A stretch of 64,000 nt of DNA from Usnea hakonensis (lineage: Eukaryota > Ascomycota > Lecanoromycetes > Lecanorales > Parmeliaceae), in NCBI GenBank assembly GCA_013423325.1, contig BLJB01000056.1, forward strand, positions 158,183 to 222,182, written 5' to 3'. How positions within the stretch are numbered: the stretch's first letter is position 1; the number at the start of each line of letters is the position of its first letter. Position numbers and translations under genes: made by a program. The notes under the pieces are model-generated. The model worked only from the letters and a program-made list of their open reading frames with translations. It was not told the DNA's origin and made no database searches. This document shows positions 11,352-21,673 of this stretch, piece after piece.

Positions 11352-12475
11352 ATGCTCAGACTTCTCATCAAATCTTCCTCAATCCCAGCTCGAGACCTTC
11401 GTACCAGAACATTGCCCAAACTACCAAGTCTCAACCTGATCAGAACAATGTCTTCAGACAATCCCTCCGTCCGGTCAAACGACGACCTCAAAGCTTCCAA
11501 GCTCTTCGATGTATCCAACTTCTCCGCCGTAGTCACAGGCGGCGGTACCGGAATCGGCCTCATGATTGCCCAAGCACTGCTTTCAAATGGTGCCAAAGTC
11601 TACATTACAGGACGACGTGAAGACGCTTTGAACAAGGTCGTCGAGCAATACAATACTGGACCTGGCAAGATCATTGCACTCCCAGGCGACATATCCAGCA
11701 AGGACGACGTCATACGTCTTGCGGAGGACCTGACTAGCAAAGAACCAAAGGGGATCCAATTGCTCGTCAATAATGCTGGCATTGCAAGAGACGACAATAC
11801 CCGATTTTCCAAGGCTGGAACACCCGATTTGACCTCTGCCAAAGCCATCTCCGAGCACTTTATGCAGAGCGAGCCCGAGCAATGGGCAGAGACGTTCCAG
11901 ACCAATCTCACAGCGCAGTATTTCACCACCATGGCTCTTTTGCCTTTATTAGAAAAAGGCAAGAATGCTTCTCCCGGCTACAGCTCTTCAATTGTCAATA
12001 TAGCTTCCATCTCTGGCGTCATGAAGGGTACAAGCGGCGGACAATTTGCCTATGCTACCTCCAAAGCTGGTAGGCCAATCTCTTGAAACCCGCGTCGCTC
12101 CTCCATGCATGCTTACCTTTCATCCCAGGCTTCATTCACCTAACGCGAATGATGGCCACCACATTTGCCCAAGCCAAAATCCGCGTCAACTGCATTGCGC
12201 CAGGCATCTTCCCCAGCGAAATGACGGCCGGTTCTTCAGGAGAAGACCAAAAATCCAAGCTTGACATGGAAATGTCCAATCCTGCAGGTCGTACGGGTCA
12301 CGATTCAGATATGGCGGCGTGTATCCTCTTTCTCGCAGGCCCTGGCGGGACATTTTTGAATTCCCAGGTCCTTTATCCTGATGGCGGTGAGTTGTTCCAC
12401 CAGCGCCAAGTCTGGGTTTGACGAATTGGCTGACCTGTGATAGGCAATATTCTCGTGCAGCCAGCTGCAACGTAA
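11352..12475 (+). CDS. Short-chain dehydrogenase/reductase (SDR), classical type
   Basis: An NAD(P)-dependent oxidoreductase of the classical SDR family; its substrate is unknown. Exons are 11352-12069, 12129-12386 and 12444-12475, giving 335 aa. Visible motifs are the cofactor-binding TGGGTGIG at residues 62-69, the structural NNAG motif, and the catalytic Ser-Tyr-Lys set in ASISGV and YATSK (about S221, Y234, K238). The first intron directly follows the Tyr-x3-Lys motif, and the next exon gives the expected RVNCIAPG segment, which supports the model. The final exon supplies only ten residues. The first ATG adds 32 residues rich in Arg, Leu and Ser with no acidic residue except one Asp, resembling a mitochondrial presequence; a second ATG at 11448 would give a 303-aa protein without it. 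The closest remembered annotation class is 3-oxoacyl-ACP-reductase-like SDR. Confidence 0.9.
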
Positions 12476-13556
12476 ATAAGGCAATCGAAAAGCGTTCTTT
12501 TAAAAAGTCGAGGTAGCCTTGCGAGCGTGCTATACATAATATCTGAAAGGCATAAAGGGCAGGGCTCATCGCATTCTCCGTATCGGCAGCCATCTTGATC
12601 TCCTTGTATCGTTCAAAAGTCATTTCCTAGAATTGGGCAAAGTTCGACATGTACATAATTCTTCCACGGGCTACCCCACAAACCCTTACCTGTATACACC
12701 CCAGCCATCCAAATCTCTCCATCCATCTCACCATCTCCGTCGAACAAGAGGCCCCGTCCGTGAACCCATCAACCCATCCACCCTTCCACCCATCTCATCA
12801 TCATCAATAAAGAAAGCCCCTCGCTATCAATCCCCGTGAGAGGAAAAGGAAAAGGAAAATATAAATATAAATATGAAACGCCAAACCTATCAAATCACAC
12901 ATATTCCTCCCTCCCTCCTTCCCTCCCTAGGAGAAGAGAAGAGAAGAGAAGAGAGGAGGATTTGAGTCGGGAGGAATAAAGATAGGGAAGCGGGAAACGG
13001 GGGGAAGGAGGAGGAGGAAATATGGGTGGAGTTTTTCGGTTTTTGGGGCTTGGATTTTAGATGACGGGTGTTTACTTTTTTCTTTTTTGGGGGGGGGGGG
13101 ATGGGGTGGGAAGAGCGGAAGGGGATGGTTTGGAACACATGTACAGGCAAAGGAATTCTTTTCTTAGCATTTAGCGACGATGATCTCCTGCCCCCCCTGA
13201 ACTTTTCTAGCTGTCCCCCCTGAGCGTAGAAATCCTCTCATAAACGTGCAAGAAGAGATGACAAAGTGAGCGACGCGGAAAAAAAAGAAAGAAAAAAACC
13301 CCGATTCGTTGATCTGTTCGATAGTAGCACCGCCAGCGCCATTGCCAACGCTCTGCAAATCTCAAGACTCCCGCTTCTCAAGTTTTGATATCACGGCGAT
13401 GAATAAATGCACGCTCAAAGGTATAGAAACGAACAATAATATCAATCAATTCAAAAAAGGCTGACTCGGTACGAAACACAGTAGCCTCCAGCTAAAAGGT
13501 ATACACAAACACCCGCAATGCAGTTCCACCGGGCCCATACGTACTGAGGACTATGT
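12476..13556. other. Intergenic region with strong low-complexity tracts
   Basis: No gene is supported between the two convergent genes. It holds AGGAAA repeats at about 12840-12860, a polypyrimidine tract followed by AGAAG repeats at about 12903-12958, a T-then-G homopurine/pyrimidine switch near 13075-13100, and another A/G tract at 13280-13300. These are simple-sequence tracts, not coding. Confidence 0.5.
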
Positions 13557-15347
13557 TCAGATGGCCCAACTCCCCTTTCTTGCCCTAGCACCCCATCCGC
13601 CGTCCGCCTCCTCCCGGGGGGCACCCATCTCTGGTTGCTGTCTGCCCCACTCCCGCACATATCTCCTCAAAGCGCACCATCTTTCACACTTTGTCTCTCC
13701 TTCCATGACGCCTCTCACGTCACTGCCTGTGCCTTCGGGCGCCCCAACGTAGCCCTTTGTGTTGACCTTGCCATCATCTTTGCGTAAATCTTCGATCGGT
13801 ACTCTCGTAATCTTGCTGAGCTCCTCGTCGTACTTTCGTGCGAGCGATGGGTACCCGAGCGAGAGGTAGTTGTAGACTTGAGTGACAAAGGTGTCATCGA
13901 GCTCCTGTTCGATAGAGAGTTCGCGCTGAAGGGTGATATCAATCTTGTTATCTTCCAGAGAGCTGGGTGGCGAAGGAGGGAGCTGATGATCACCGTAGGC
14001 TTCGCTCCCTGAGAAAGGGTCGCCGCGTTCAAAGGTGGGCGTTAGCATACCGCTCCTGACGGCCCGTGGGACAGCCATTTTCACTTGCGCCGCGGCGCCG
14101 TTGACACCCATCCAAAGACCACTGACCGAACTGCGCCGACTGGATCCACCACCTGGAGTCCATAGACCGGTATGTTGGCGTGTTTCTTGTCCCTTGAAGT
14201 TCCTCACGCCAGGGTATTGATTGACGTCCATACGAGTGGTCTGCGGAGATTGGCATCTAGGGAATCTCAGAGTCTGACCGGCCATGGGAGGACTCGCAGC
14301 ATTTTGCATCGGCTTCATCTCGTTATCTTTCTGCCACCCCATTATATCCTTCGGAGGGGCACCGGCAACTTCACTGGCTTTGTAGACATTGCCCGTATCA
14401 TGTACGGACTTCTTCACTGACCGCCGACGTTGATGATCCTGCGGCTCTGTGGCCCATTGATCCCTTTTTTGTTGCTCCAGCTTGTCTTGGTGTCGCCGCA
14501 TTTCAGCCATATCCCACCCCATGGCCGAGTCTCTATGCCTGCGGGCTGCCGATTTATGGCTATCCTCGTCTCCCGGGGTATCCAAACCAAGATTCCCAAC
14601 TCCAGCCTCGACATCTTCGTCTTCAGAATCCCTATCGATGGCGTAGTGATCAACCTGTTCATGTAGATTCTCGTTGGGGTACGCAGCCATGGCCTGGTCC
14701 CTCAACTGCTTCTCCGCGGCTTTGGCGGCTAGAGACAGCAGGTATCCAGCGTACCGGTCATCCTGACTCTCACGTCGGTCTATTTCCTTTTTCTTCCTCT
14801 TCTTTTTCTGCCTCCTTGTTTGCGTCTCGTCAGAATCAGCGGAGGGCGAGGGTGAGAGGGAAGGTAAGCTAGAGTCATTCGACTCCTCGCTTTCGGTTTG
14901 GGAGTTGATGGCTGGCAGGTCTGGTACACGGAAGGAATGCCTTCGTTCCTGTTTCTTGGCTAAGTTGGCCGATGAGAATTTGGATTGGGGGAGCTGGGGG
15001 ATGCCGTCGGAGCTGGTGATGGGGGAATTGACGGGAGGGATAGGCAGAGGAGGGGGTCTCATATGTCTGGGCAGATGATCTTGGTGACCGGGTGTTACAT
15101 CAGTCTTGTCGGTCGGAGTGACACAGGGGCTGGTGTCCGTGTTCCTCCGGGAGCGCCTTTGTGTCTCAATCATCTGGGGCGCGAACCTCCGGGGCTTTGA
15201 GGAACCCGAGGTAGACTCAATTGGCTGGGGTAGTGAATGCAATGTGTTGTCCAAGCCTGCAGTACGAGAATGTCTAAGGGTAGATTCCTCTATCGGTTGG
15301 GGAAGTGGCTTCGGCTTCTTCGGCGAAGGAGGGGAGTGGGGAGGCAT
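13557..15347 (-). CDS. Conserved-looking fungal protein of unknown function, 596 aa
   Basis: A single-exon protein with no domain I recognise. The N-terminal ~130 residues are Pro/Ser-rich with a repeated PLPQPIE motif, followed by a basic KKKRKKK stretch near residue 185 that could be a nuclear localisation signal, then a region predicted by composition to be helical (AGYLLSLAAKAAEKQLRDQA). The C-terminal third contains the ordered-looking segment DDTFVTQVYNYLSLGYPSLA (about residues 490-510), which, with the following KYDEELSKITRV, has the look of a conserved core. The tail is Arg/Gly-rich. The ATG at 15345-15347 is the first in the frame. Function unknown. The opposite strand also has open frames here, but their composition mirrors this one. 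Confidence 0.8.
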   Translation of the reverse strand: MPPHSPPSPKKPKPLPQPIEESTLRHSRTAGLDNTLHSLPQPIESTSGSSKPRRFAPQMIETQRRSRRNTDTSPCVTPTDKTDVTPGHQDHLPRHMRPPPLPIPPVNSPITSSDGIPQLPQSKFSSANLAKKQERRHSFRVPDLPAINSQTESEESNDSSLPSLSPSPSADSDETQTRRQKKKRKKKEIDRRESQDDRYAGYLLSLAAKAAEKQLRDQAMAAYPNENLHEQVDHYAIDRDSEDEDVEAGVGNLGLDTPGDEDSHKSAARRHRDSAMGWDMAEMRRHQDKLEQQKRDQWATEPQDHQRRRSVKKSVHDTGNVYKASEVAGAPPKDIMGWQKDNEMKPMQNAASPPMAGQTLRFPRCQSPQTTRMDVNQYPGVRNFKGQETRQHTGLWTPGGGSSRRSSVSGLWMGVNGAAAQVKMAVPRAVRSGMLTPTFERGDPFSGSEAYGDHQLPPSPPSSLEDNKIDITLQRELSIEQELDDTFVTQVYNYLSLGYPSLARKYDEELSKITRVPIEDLRKDDGKVNTKGYVGAPEGTGSDVRGVMEGETKCERWCALRRYVREWGRQQPEMGAPREEADGGWGARARKGSWAI

Positions 15348-16571
15348 GATTGCTTTTGTGATAATTGAAGATGAAAATGAAAGTGAGATTGAACTGAAAA
15401 TGAAAAATGAAAATGAATGAAAGTGGAAATTGGAAATGAAGGCCTAGATGAGAATCAAATCAATTGGACATATGGAGAGGCGTATAGGGAGCGTCGAGTA
15501 CGGAGTGTGGAGTATAAATTATTACTTTATATTGGTGATGGGAAAGTGAAGAAAATGGATTAGAATACGTATAAGCTTCGAGTATACAGAGTAAGTACGT
15601 ACTCTAGTGGATGCAGATGCTAGACTTGAATAATCGATAGTGGCTTTTGAAACACGTATTTGAGCTAAGTATAAGTATACGTACCCTAGCACCGTGAATA
15701 ATTGGGGAAGGAAAAGAAAAGAATATCGATTATTGGTAAACATTAAAAGTGCGCCACATCGTACAAAAACAATAGGTAAAGTAGTTAATAAGATTCGAGG
15801 ACAAGTATATTCTTTCACCAAAATCCCCAGAAATACTTTCGATAGTTTACTTGTAAAGTACCTTACGTACTATCAATGCCCTGAAATGGGCTCCCCAACA
15901 CATGACCCAACCCCCACACCAAAGCCCCACAATCTATTAATTTAAGGTAGCCTTATTAATTACGTACCCTTCACTTACTTTAAGGCCTACTACTTTAGAT
16001 TCCCAAAGCCGCACCCTCGGACCCTCGGACCCTAAGAATAGAGCCCAGAGCCTTAAAAAGTCCTAGTCCTAGGGTCACAGAGCCTATGGGTACATAGGTA
16101 GGTACCTTGTATTCTTTCTAAAAGAGTCAAAGGACACAGTAGAGTAGAGACTAGAGCCTCATCGTAAAATCAAGGCATTTACGTATTCAACTTGATCAAT
16201 TGGCTCTATTCGATTCAATTCAGTTCGAACGGATTCAGATCATGGTCCCCAAAGCCACCTCGCACCTTGGCCATGAAACCATGCATCTCGGCGACTTTCA
16301 AAAGTCGCCGGCAGATTTCACAACCGTGTTTCGGCCACGATGACCAAGATCAAGATTTGCAATCAGCGGTGTGAAGAACAAGTATGAATAGAGCATACAT
16401 GACATGCAGTAAAAATATCTAAGCCAGATCATCTGATCCTTTGAGCATCAAACGTCAATTCATTACTTCGTCCCTATCTTTCCATTTTTGGGTGACACAC
16501 AAATACATGAAAAGTGAATGAACAACCCTAGATGTTGCAACAACATAGGAAAAATAGTCAACTTCCCATCT
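15348..16571. other. Intergenic region with GAAAATG-like repeats and GGTA/TACC island
   Basis: Just upstream of the minus-strand gene ending at 15347 there is an A/G-rich run of GAAAATGA-like units (15365-15445), probably its promoter or leader. From about 15580 to 16110 the DNA is AT-rich with many GTAC, TAAGGTA and GGTACC motifs. No gene is supported. Confidence 0.5.
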
Positions 16572-18452
16572 CTAAACATCTTCTTCCTCGCCTTCGGCAT
16601 CCTCGTCACCCTCGCTCGTCATCACCGCGCCCTTGTTCCTCTTCTTCTTCCCGTCCGTGTTGTGCACTTTGTATCTGTTCGGAGCTTCCCGTTCCATGAA
16701 ATGATGCTGCATCATCCAGTTTCTCAGCTCCTCGTCCTCCATCTCCTCTTTCTTATTCACATCATTCTTCTCTAGATGCTTCCCGACGTGTTCCAGTCGC
16801 TCCGTCCAGCTGCCTGCACCCTCGAAGACCTTATCCGGGCAGTACGGGCACCTGCTCCGCGGTGGTGGACTCCTTAGCTGCCGGTGGCAGCGGTCCTGGA
16901 TCTCGGCAATTCTCGCTTCGAATGCCGTTTTCTCGCCATGTGAAGCCGAGGACGAAGGCGCATGCATGCGCTTAATGTGCTGTGTGAACAGGTCTTTGCG
17001 GTCAAAGTCATGGTACTGCGCTTCGCCGGGATTGGTCTTCTTCCCAAGCAAAGGCGAGACCGCGGATGAGGGTGTACCGCTTTTGCGCTTCCCCTGGCCG
17101 GATACGCCGTTTGCGGTGCTGGTTGGGCTCGCGCAGGCATCGAGGTCACACCTCCACGCCTCAAGATGAAGATGCTGGACGTTGATGTGCCTCTTCCACT
17201 CGTTCTTGCTGCCGACAGTGGCATTGCAGCCGTAGCGTTGGAAGGTACAAATGAATGGGCGCGTGTGAGTGGAAAGAACGTGCTTCTTCAACGTTGAGTC
17301 GGAGGGAAATCGGGACGGGCAATGATCGCAAGGCGTGTGATTACGAGTCACCGAGGGAGACGGAACATGGGTCTTGGCCGTCTTCTTGGTGACCTTGTTT
17401 GAACTCTGGGTGGGCAGAGCGGGTGCCTTGGACCTTTGGGAGCGCTTGGATGCGGTGCCAGCCTTCTTAGCGACGGAAAAAGAACTTCGAGTAGCTCCAC
17501 GTCCATGGCCATGACCTACGGTTGCGGGAGTGTATTCGTCATCATCGTCATGCATCGCGTCATCCTCCATGCTTTCGTCGTCGTCCTCGTCCTTGATTGA
17601 GGTTATACTGGTGCGCTTTTGAGCTGGTATGCCCAAGGGTTCTTCGTCCGGAACATACTCAATGGACTCTTGATCCGGTGTGCATAATCCAGTGTTCTCT
17701 GTATAGTAGCTGTGGCCAGTCTCCTTGCCATGTATCTCTGGCTTTACACCATTTTCGTCGGCATAATTGTCAGCGTACTGCTGTAGGTCACGGGGCGACA
17801 CGCTATAGCCGTTGCAGATAGGTGGTCCTCCTTGAGCAAAACTGATGCCAAGTCCTCGAGTGTCTTCATTCCACGGAGTCAACTGACAATTGTAATTTCC
17901 ATCCGCCTCGGATCGACTGTCGCTGGTGCGAGGAGTCCACGATTCGCCACCTGAGCAGCTGTTTTCCTGCTCTGTTGATGTCCAGCGTTCGGCCGACGCG
18001 TTTCCACTGGGTATCTCAAGGCCATGTGGTCGCTGATGTGGATAAAAGTTCCTTCCAGAAAAGTCCGCAAGGTCGGTTCGCCAAGCGTGGGGTGCATCAA
18101 TGATTCTGCACTCTTCCGACAATCTCATGCAAGTTTGCAAATCTCGAGCTTGGTAGGTTGAATCTCCAGACAGGTCCATGGTTGAGTATGCTGCTTCCGG
18201 GTACATGGATTGCCAATTAAGATTTCTATTGTCGTCAAGGATCAACGTCGGTTCATGTTCTTCTTCTCGCGTTTTTATGTGCGGCACTCTAGGGAGAGGG
18301 CAAATAGCTGCCATACCGGTCAAGTTCCAATTGATAAAATTGGAATAGTGACACATGCAGCAGTGAAGACAGGCGTTGAGGACAAAAGACTTTGGGTGTC
18401 CGTTGGGAGATTGATAAGTTCCAAACGAAAGATGGTCTGAGTTAATAGGCAA
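16572..18452 (-). CDS. C2H2 zinc-finger protein, up to 626 aa
   Basis: A putative nuclear regulator. The N-terminal ~280 residues are disordered. A stretch of Asp/Glu (about residues 290-310) is followed by Ser/Lys-rich linker, then a C2H2 block at about residues 372-500: a finger CDHC...HVLSTH, a CTF-type finger containing GSKNEWKRHI, a WRC...HIKRMH finger, and a CPYC...HVGKH finger. The C-terminus is again acidic. The GSK-x-EWKRH signature matches GSKNDWKRH in the gene at 7246, so these are probably related. The start is uncertain: the first ATG (18452) precedes a Cys-rich segment that may be leader, and ATGs at about 18314 and 18209 would give 580 or 545 aa. Confidence 0.85.
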   Translation of the reverse strand: MPINSDHLSFGTYQSPNGHPKSFVLNACLHCCMCHYSNFINWNLTGMAAICPLPRVPHIKTREEEHEPTLILDDNRNLNWQSMYPEAAYSTMDLSGDSTYQARDLQTCMRLSEECRIIDAPHAWRTDLADFSGRNFYPHQRPHGLEIPSGNASAERWTSTEQENSCSGGESWTPRTSDSRSEADGNYNCQLTPWNEDTRGLGISFAQGGPPICNGYSVSPRDLQQYADNYADENGVKPEIHGKETGHSYYTENTGLCTPDQESIEYVPDEEPLGIPAQKRTSITSIKDEDDDESMEDDAMHDDDDEYTPATVGHGHGRGATRSSFSVAKKAGTASKRSQRSKAPALPTQSSNKVTKKTAKTHVPSPSVTRNHTPCDHCPSRFPSDSTLKKHVLSTHTRPFICTFQRYGCNATVGSKNEWKRHINVQHLHLEAWRCDLDACASPTSTANGVSGQGKRKSGTPSSAVSPLLGKKTNPGEAQYHDFDRKDLFTQHIKRMHAPSSSASHGEKTAFEARIAEIQDRCHRQLRSPPPRSRCPYCPDKVFEGAGSWTERLEHVGKHLEKNDVNKKEEMEDEELRNWMMQHHFMEREAPNRYKVHNTDGKKKRNKGAVMTSEGDEDAEGEEEDV

Positions 18453-20160
18453 GACTTTGAAGTCTAAGAGAGGGGCAGATGGTAGAGGAATCGGTGAGTC
18501 AGGAATTTAGAAGGCTGCCCTACGCCGGGGGGAAGGCGGCAAGTGAGATGAGCCTGTTTTATCAACAATGGATGTTTAGCTGGCAGTGTGGAAGACAGAG
18601 AAAGCAGGGGTGTGGTGATTGAGGCGAAGCATTTCAAGAAGGCTTTGCGCTGGGCATACAAGAGCACAGCGATATTGAGCACCACATGCAGGACTTATAG
18701 GGGCTTGTGTCAAAATCTGTCTTCACAATAATGCGAACTAGATGGCTTCCATCCGAAGAGCCGCACCGTGGTTTCGGTAAAGTGGTTCCAGGCAATGATG
18801 TGGGTGATAGTCTGAATCCCTGCAAAGCGTGTAGACTCGTTTTCAATTCTAACGATAGGAGCAAAAACTACCATGGCAGATGCAGGCCAGATCCTTCGAC
18901 AAGGGTGTGCTCGAGCCTTGTCTGCCTAATCCGGGGCGCAGGCCGATGCATGATCATCGAACCATTAACTCCTGAGAGCTAGACTCGAGACTCATTCTTA
19001 GTGGAGGTAGGGCAGGATGACTGCAGGAACGGGCGACGGTGAAGACAAAGAGAGGATAACCCCAGACCTCACGGCACCAACCGCCCTGGCATAGGGTGTG
19101 CTTACGGTGGGGCACTACTGGAGGGTTCAATGAAGAGTGGTGCTGCTCCCAGCCGGGGCTGAAGATTTATAGCATGTTGCATCGATTGCACCGTTTGTGC
19201 ATGCATGCAGACATGACGGAGTGGCCAGCAGGACCAATAAGAGGACACGGGGCAGGTGAATTGAACTAAAATGTTCAGCTCCTTCTGTCCTTCAAGCCCC
19301 GCTATACGAAGTTGCACAAAAGTCTGGCTGTCCTGGCCGGTTGATATTACTAGTCCCTGATTTTCTCTCCTTTTTTTTTCCCGAGAGGCTGCATGAAAGA
19401 CGGACTTTGTTGGACGGGGGGTTCTTGATTTGGGCGTTTAAGGCTTAGCTGAGGCTCAAAATACTACATTGAGCGTGGTGCCGTCCTGCGCCTTGAGGTA
19501 AGGCAACGCCCCATTTTGCCTGCTGCTCGATGCTAGCGCGTCGGAAGGTAGGACTGAAAGTCTGACGACGATCTGCTGATCCCATGTGGCATGACCCCCT
19601 CGTCCAAGTCCAGGCTTCCACACGCTATCAAACAAATCAACTTGGTATAAACCAATGACAACATTGTAACAATAAAAATAACCAAAGAATAATAAAAGAA
19701 TAATAATAATACTCATTCATATCTTTTCCACTCGAATGCATCTCGCTACTCGTGCCAGTCACATTCGACATATTCTAAGCGCCGAAGACCTTTTTTAGAC
19801 GGTAGAAATCCAGTACTACTACTGACGTGCTGGAGTATTTTCTTATGCGTCGCAGGGTGACATTCGCGTGCCCCGACGATGCTGCTGCTGATGCGTCTGA
19901 AACAATATTTTTCATCATTGCTTTTCTAAATCTGCAGTCATATCCGTTCATGCACACACCTAGTGCCTTTCTTTGCTCTTGATTCATTCTTTTCTAAAAA
20001 TTAACAGGCCTGAGGTAGCAAAATGATTTCTGGCAGGTTTCGTTTGTCGGACGATTATTGGTCCATGACTTCTGCATCCGCTCCTTTTGAGCTGCGGGAT
20101 TTCCAAAGAGCCGAATTTCGCACAGCATCAATTCAAAAATCCAGTGATTTGAACATGTGA

Positions 20161-20210
20161 CGAGATAGTGTAGTTGTAGTGTAGTGTAGTGTAGTGTAGT
20201 GTAGTGTGTG
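20161..20210. repeat. GTAGT-type pentanucleotide tandem repeat
   Basis: Tandem GTAGT/TAGTG units with one interruption at the left end, in noncoding DNA. It is a simple microsatellite. Confidence 0.85.
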
Positions 20211-20312
20211 TCCAAAGCAGCTGAATAAAATGGTAATCGTGGCTGCAAATGTGAGGCAGATTTGTCCTTTGAATTGTATTTTATTTTTTATTTTTGCGCA
20301 GCCTCACTGGCC

Positions 20313-20341
20313 GGTAATGGGTAATGGGTAATGGGTAATGG
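20313..20341. repeat. Four copies of a 7-bp unit GGTAATG
   Basis: Four adjacent near-perfect copies of GGTAATG lie about 100 bp from the pentanucleotide repeat, in noncoding DNA. Confidence 0.9.
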
Positions 20342-21345
20342 CGGGAAGGCCGTGGCTGTGACCTCCCACACCCACACCCACCCACACTCTGTATTATTTA
20401 TTCTTGTTATTAAGGTAAGTATGGATGGCAGTGATAACTAGGTACCTTACTTTATGTTTGTGGAGCAGTCATGGCAGCCACATTGCAGCCATCTTCTCAG
20501 CCATCACTAGAAATCAGCCCGTGCTAATGTATGCCGTCAGCAGTGTCGGTAACAATGACTCAATCATGCAGCATCACATTCACGCAGATAACTCCTATCT
20601 ACTTTTAAATAATATTGGCAGCTTTGGCAGCTGCGACTAAGCCCAGAAGATGCAAAGTCGTAAAGACAGATACTGCAGATTTCGTTTCGGTTTCCTCCCT
20701 GACATTACACGTATGACATTGACCACAGAGCTCCGTATCAGTTTCAGTGTCAAGAGAGGGGAAGAATACATCAAAGCCCTAGACTCCATGATTCTATAAA
20801 TACGTGTGCATAGTCTGCAAGTAAGATTCGCATGGTGGAAACTTGGATTCACCATTTGGCCCTTTCCATGGTCATTGGATGGGTAGACCGGCACTTTTCC
20901 CAATCCTGGCAAGGTCGTCGTGAACACATCTTTCTTCTAAAATTCGGACAAGCATTTCCATCTTGAGCTCGAGTGCCATGGTCTACGACGCTTTGATTTG
21001 GAGCCTGACAAGTTTTCAACTTTGGGCAAGTGATTCAAATTGATGCTCTTCATTCTCTGCTATGCTTCAATCATCTCCTCTGTTTTCCTTCTCAGCAGTC
21101 TCCGAGTATTCAGCGTGCGATACTAAAGATGCAAATTGAAAGCTCACTCTCTCTCTCATCCGACCATGATTCAAGGCATCGCTAGTCTAGGGCAATTGGA
21201 CACATTCAAGAACTCCCCATCATAAGGTACCCCTGGGAGTGTTGCAAATATTCCGAAAAGCCAATGCCCGGTCTCATTGCCCTTTTCAGTGTCAGATGTC
21301 AGTCGTGCTTCATCTCGTTAAAGAAGCATTTCTTACCATGCAAGC

Positions 21346-21673
21346 CTAGCAGGGTTGGTTGCAACGGGGGCAATGCTTCCCTGGGAGCACCCACTGCTCG
21401 ATGCCCCTTTCCGCACAACGCGGACATTTCACGCCCGGCATCTTGCATGGCTTCTGTTAGCTAAGGGCATGGAGTGTAGATAAGACGTGCGAGACGTACG
21501 GGCAAGCCGCGTGGATTACCCAAGCCTGCAGCAAGAGCGAATGTCGGCAGGTCTGAGTCTAGGATGCGCCCCTCGAAGGATTGCTTATCTTCAGCGTCGT
21601 CATGATTCAGGAAGCATGGGGCCTCGAAGGACCCAGTGGCCTTGATGTCGTCGTGATCATGGATCAAAGACAT
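21346..21673 (-). CDS. Small spliced gene: 93-aa zinc-ribbon-like protein
   Basis: A short two-exon gene. Exon 1 (21673-21500) encodes 58 residues starting MSLIHDHDDIKATGSFEAP; a 46-bp intron (21499-21454) has donor GTACGT and branch/acceptor GCTAACAG; exon 2 (21453-21346) encodes 35 residues and a TAG stop. The product ends in two Cys pairs, CPRC and CPRC, 15 residues apart, plus further Cys residues at KPCK and QPC, an arrangement that could bind zinc. The middle (SFEAPCFLNHDDAEDKQSFE) is acidic and looks like a conserved short module rather than random sequence. The strong donor, the good branch site, phase-0 junction and the Cys pairs appearing only after splicing support it. I do not know a function; a role in binding nucleic acid or protein would be speculation. 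Confidence 0.72.

Larger units (their letters stand above)
18453..21345. other. Gene-poor region
   Basis: About 2.9 kb without a supportable gene. Short open frames of 70-96 codons exist on both strands but none has a start, domain or splice pattern I can defend. Two tandem repeats (20161-20210 and 20313-20341) and a GGTA/TACC motif cluster at about 20409-20452 are the only clear structure. Confidence 0.5.
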
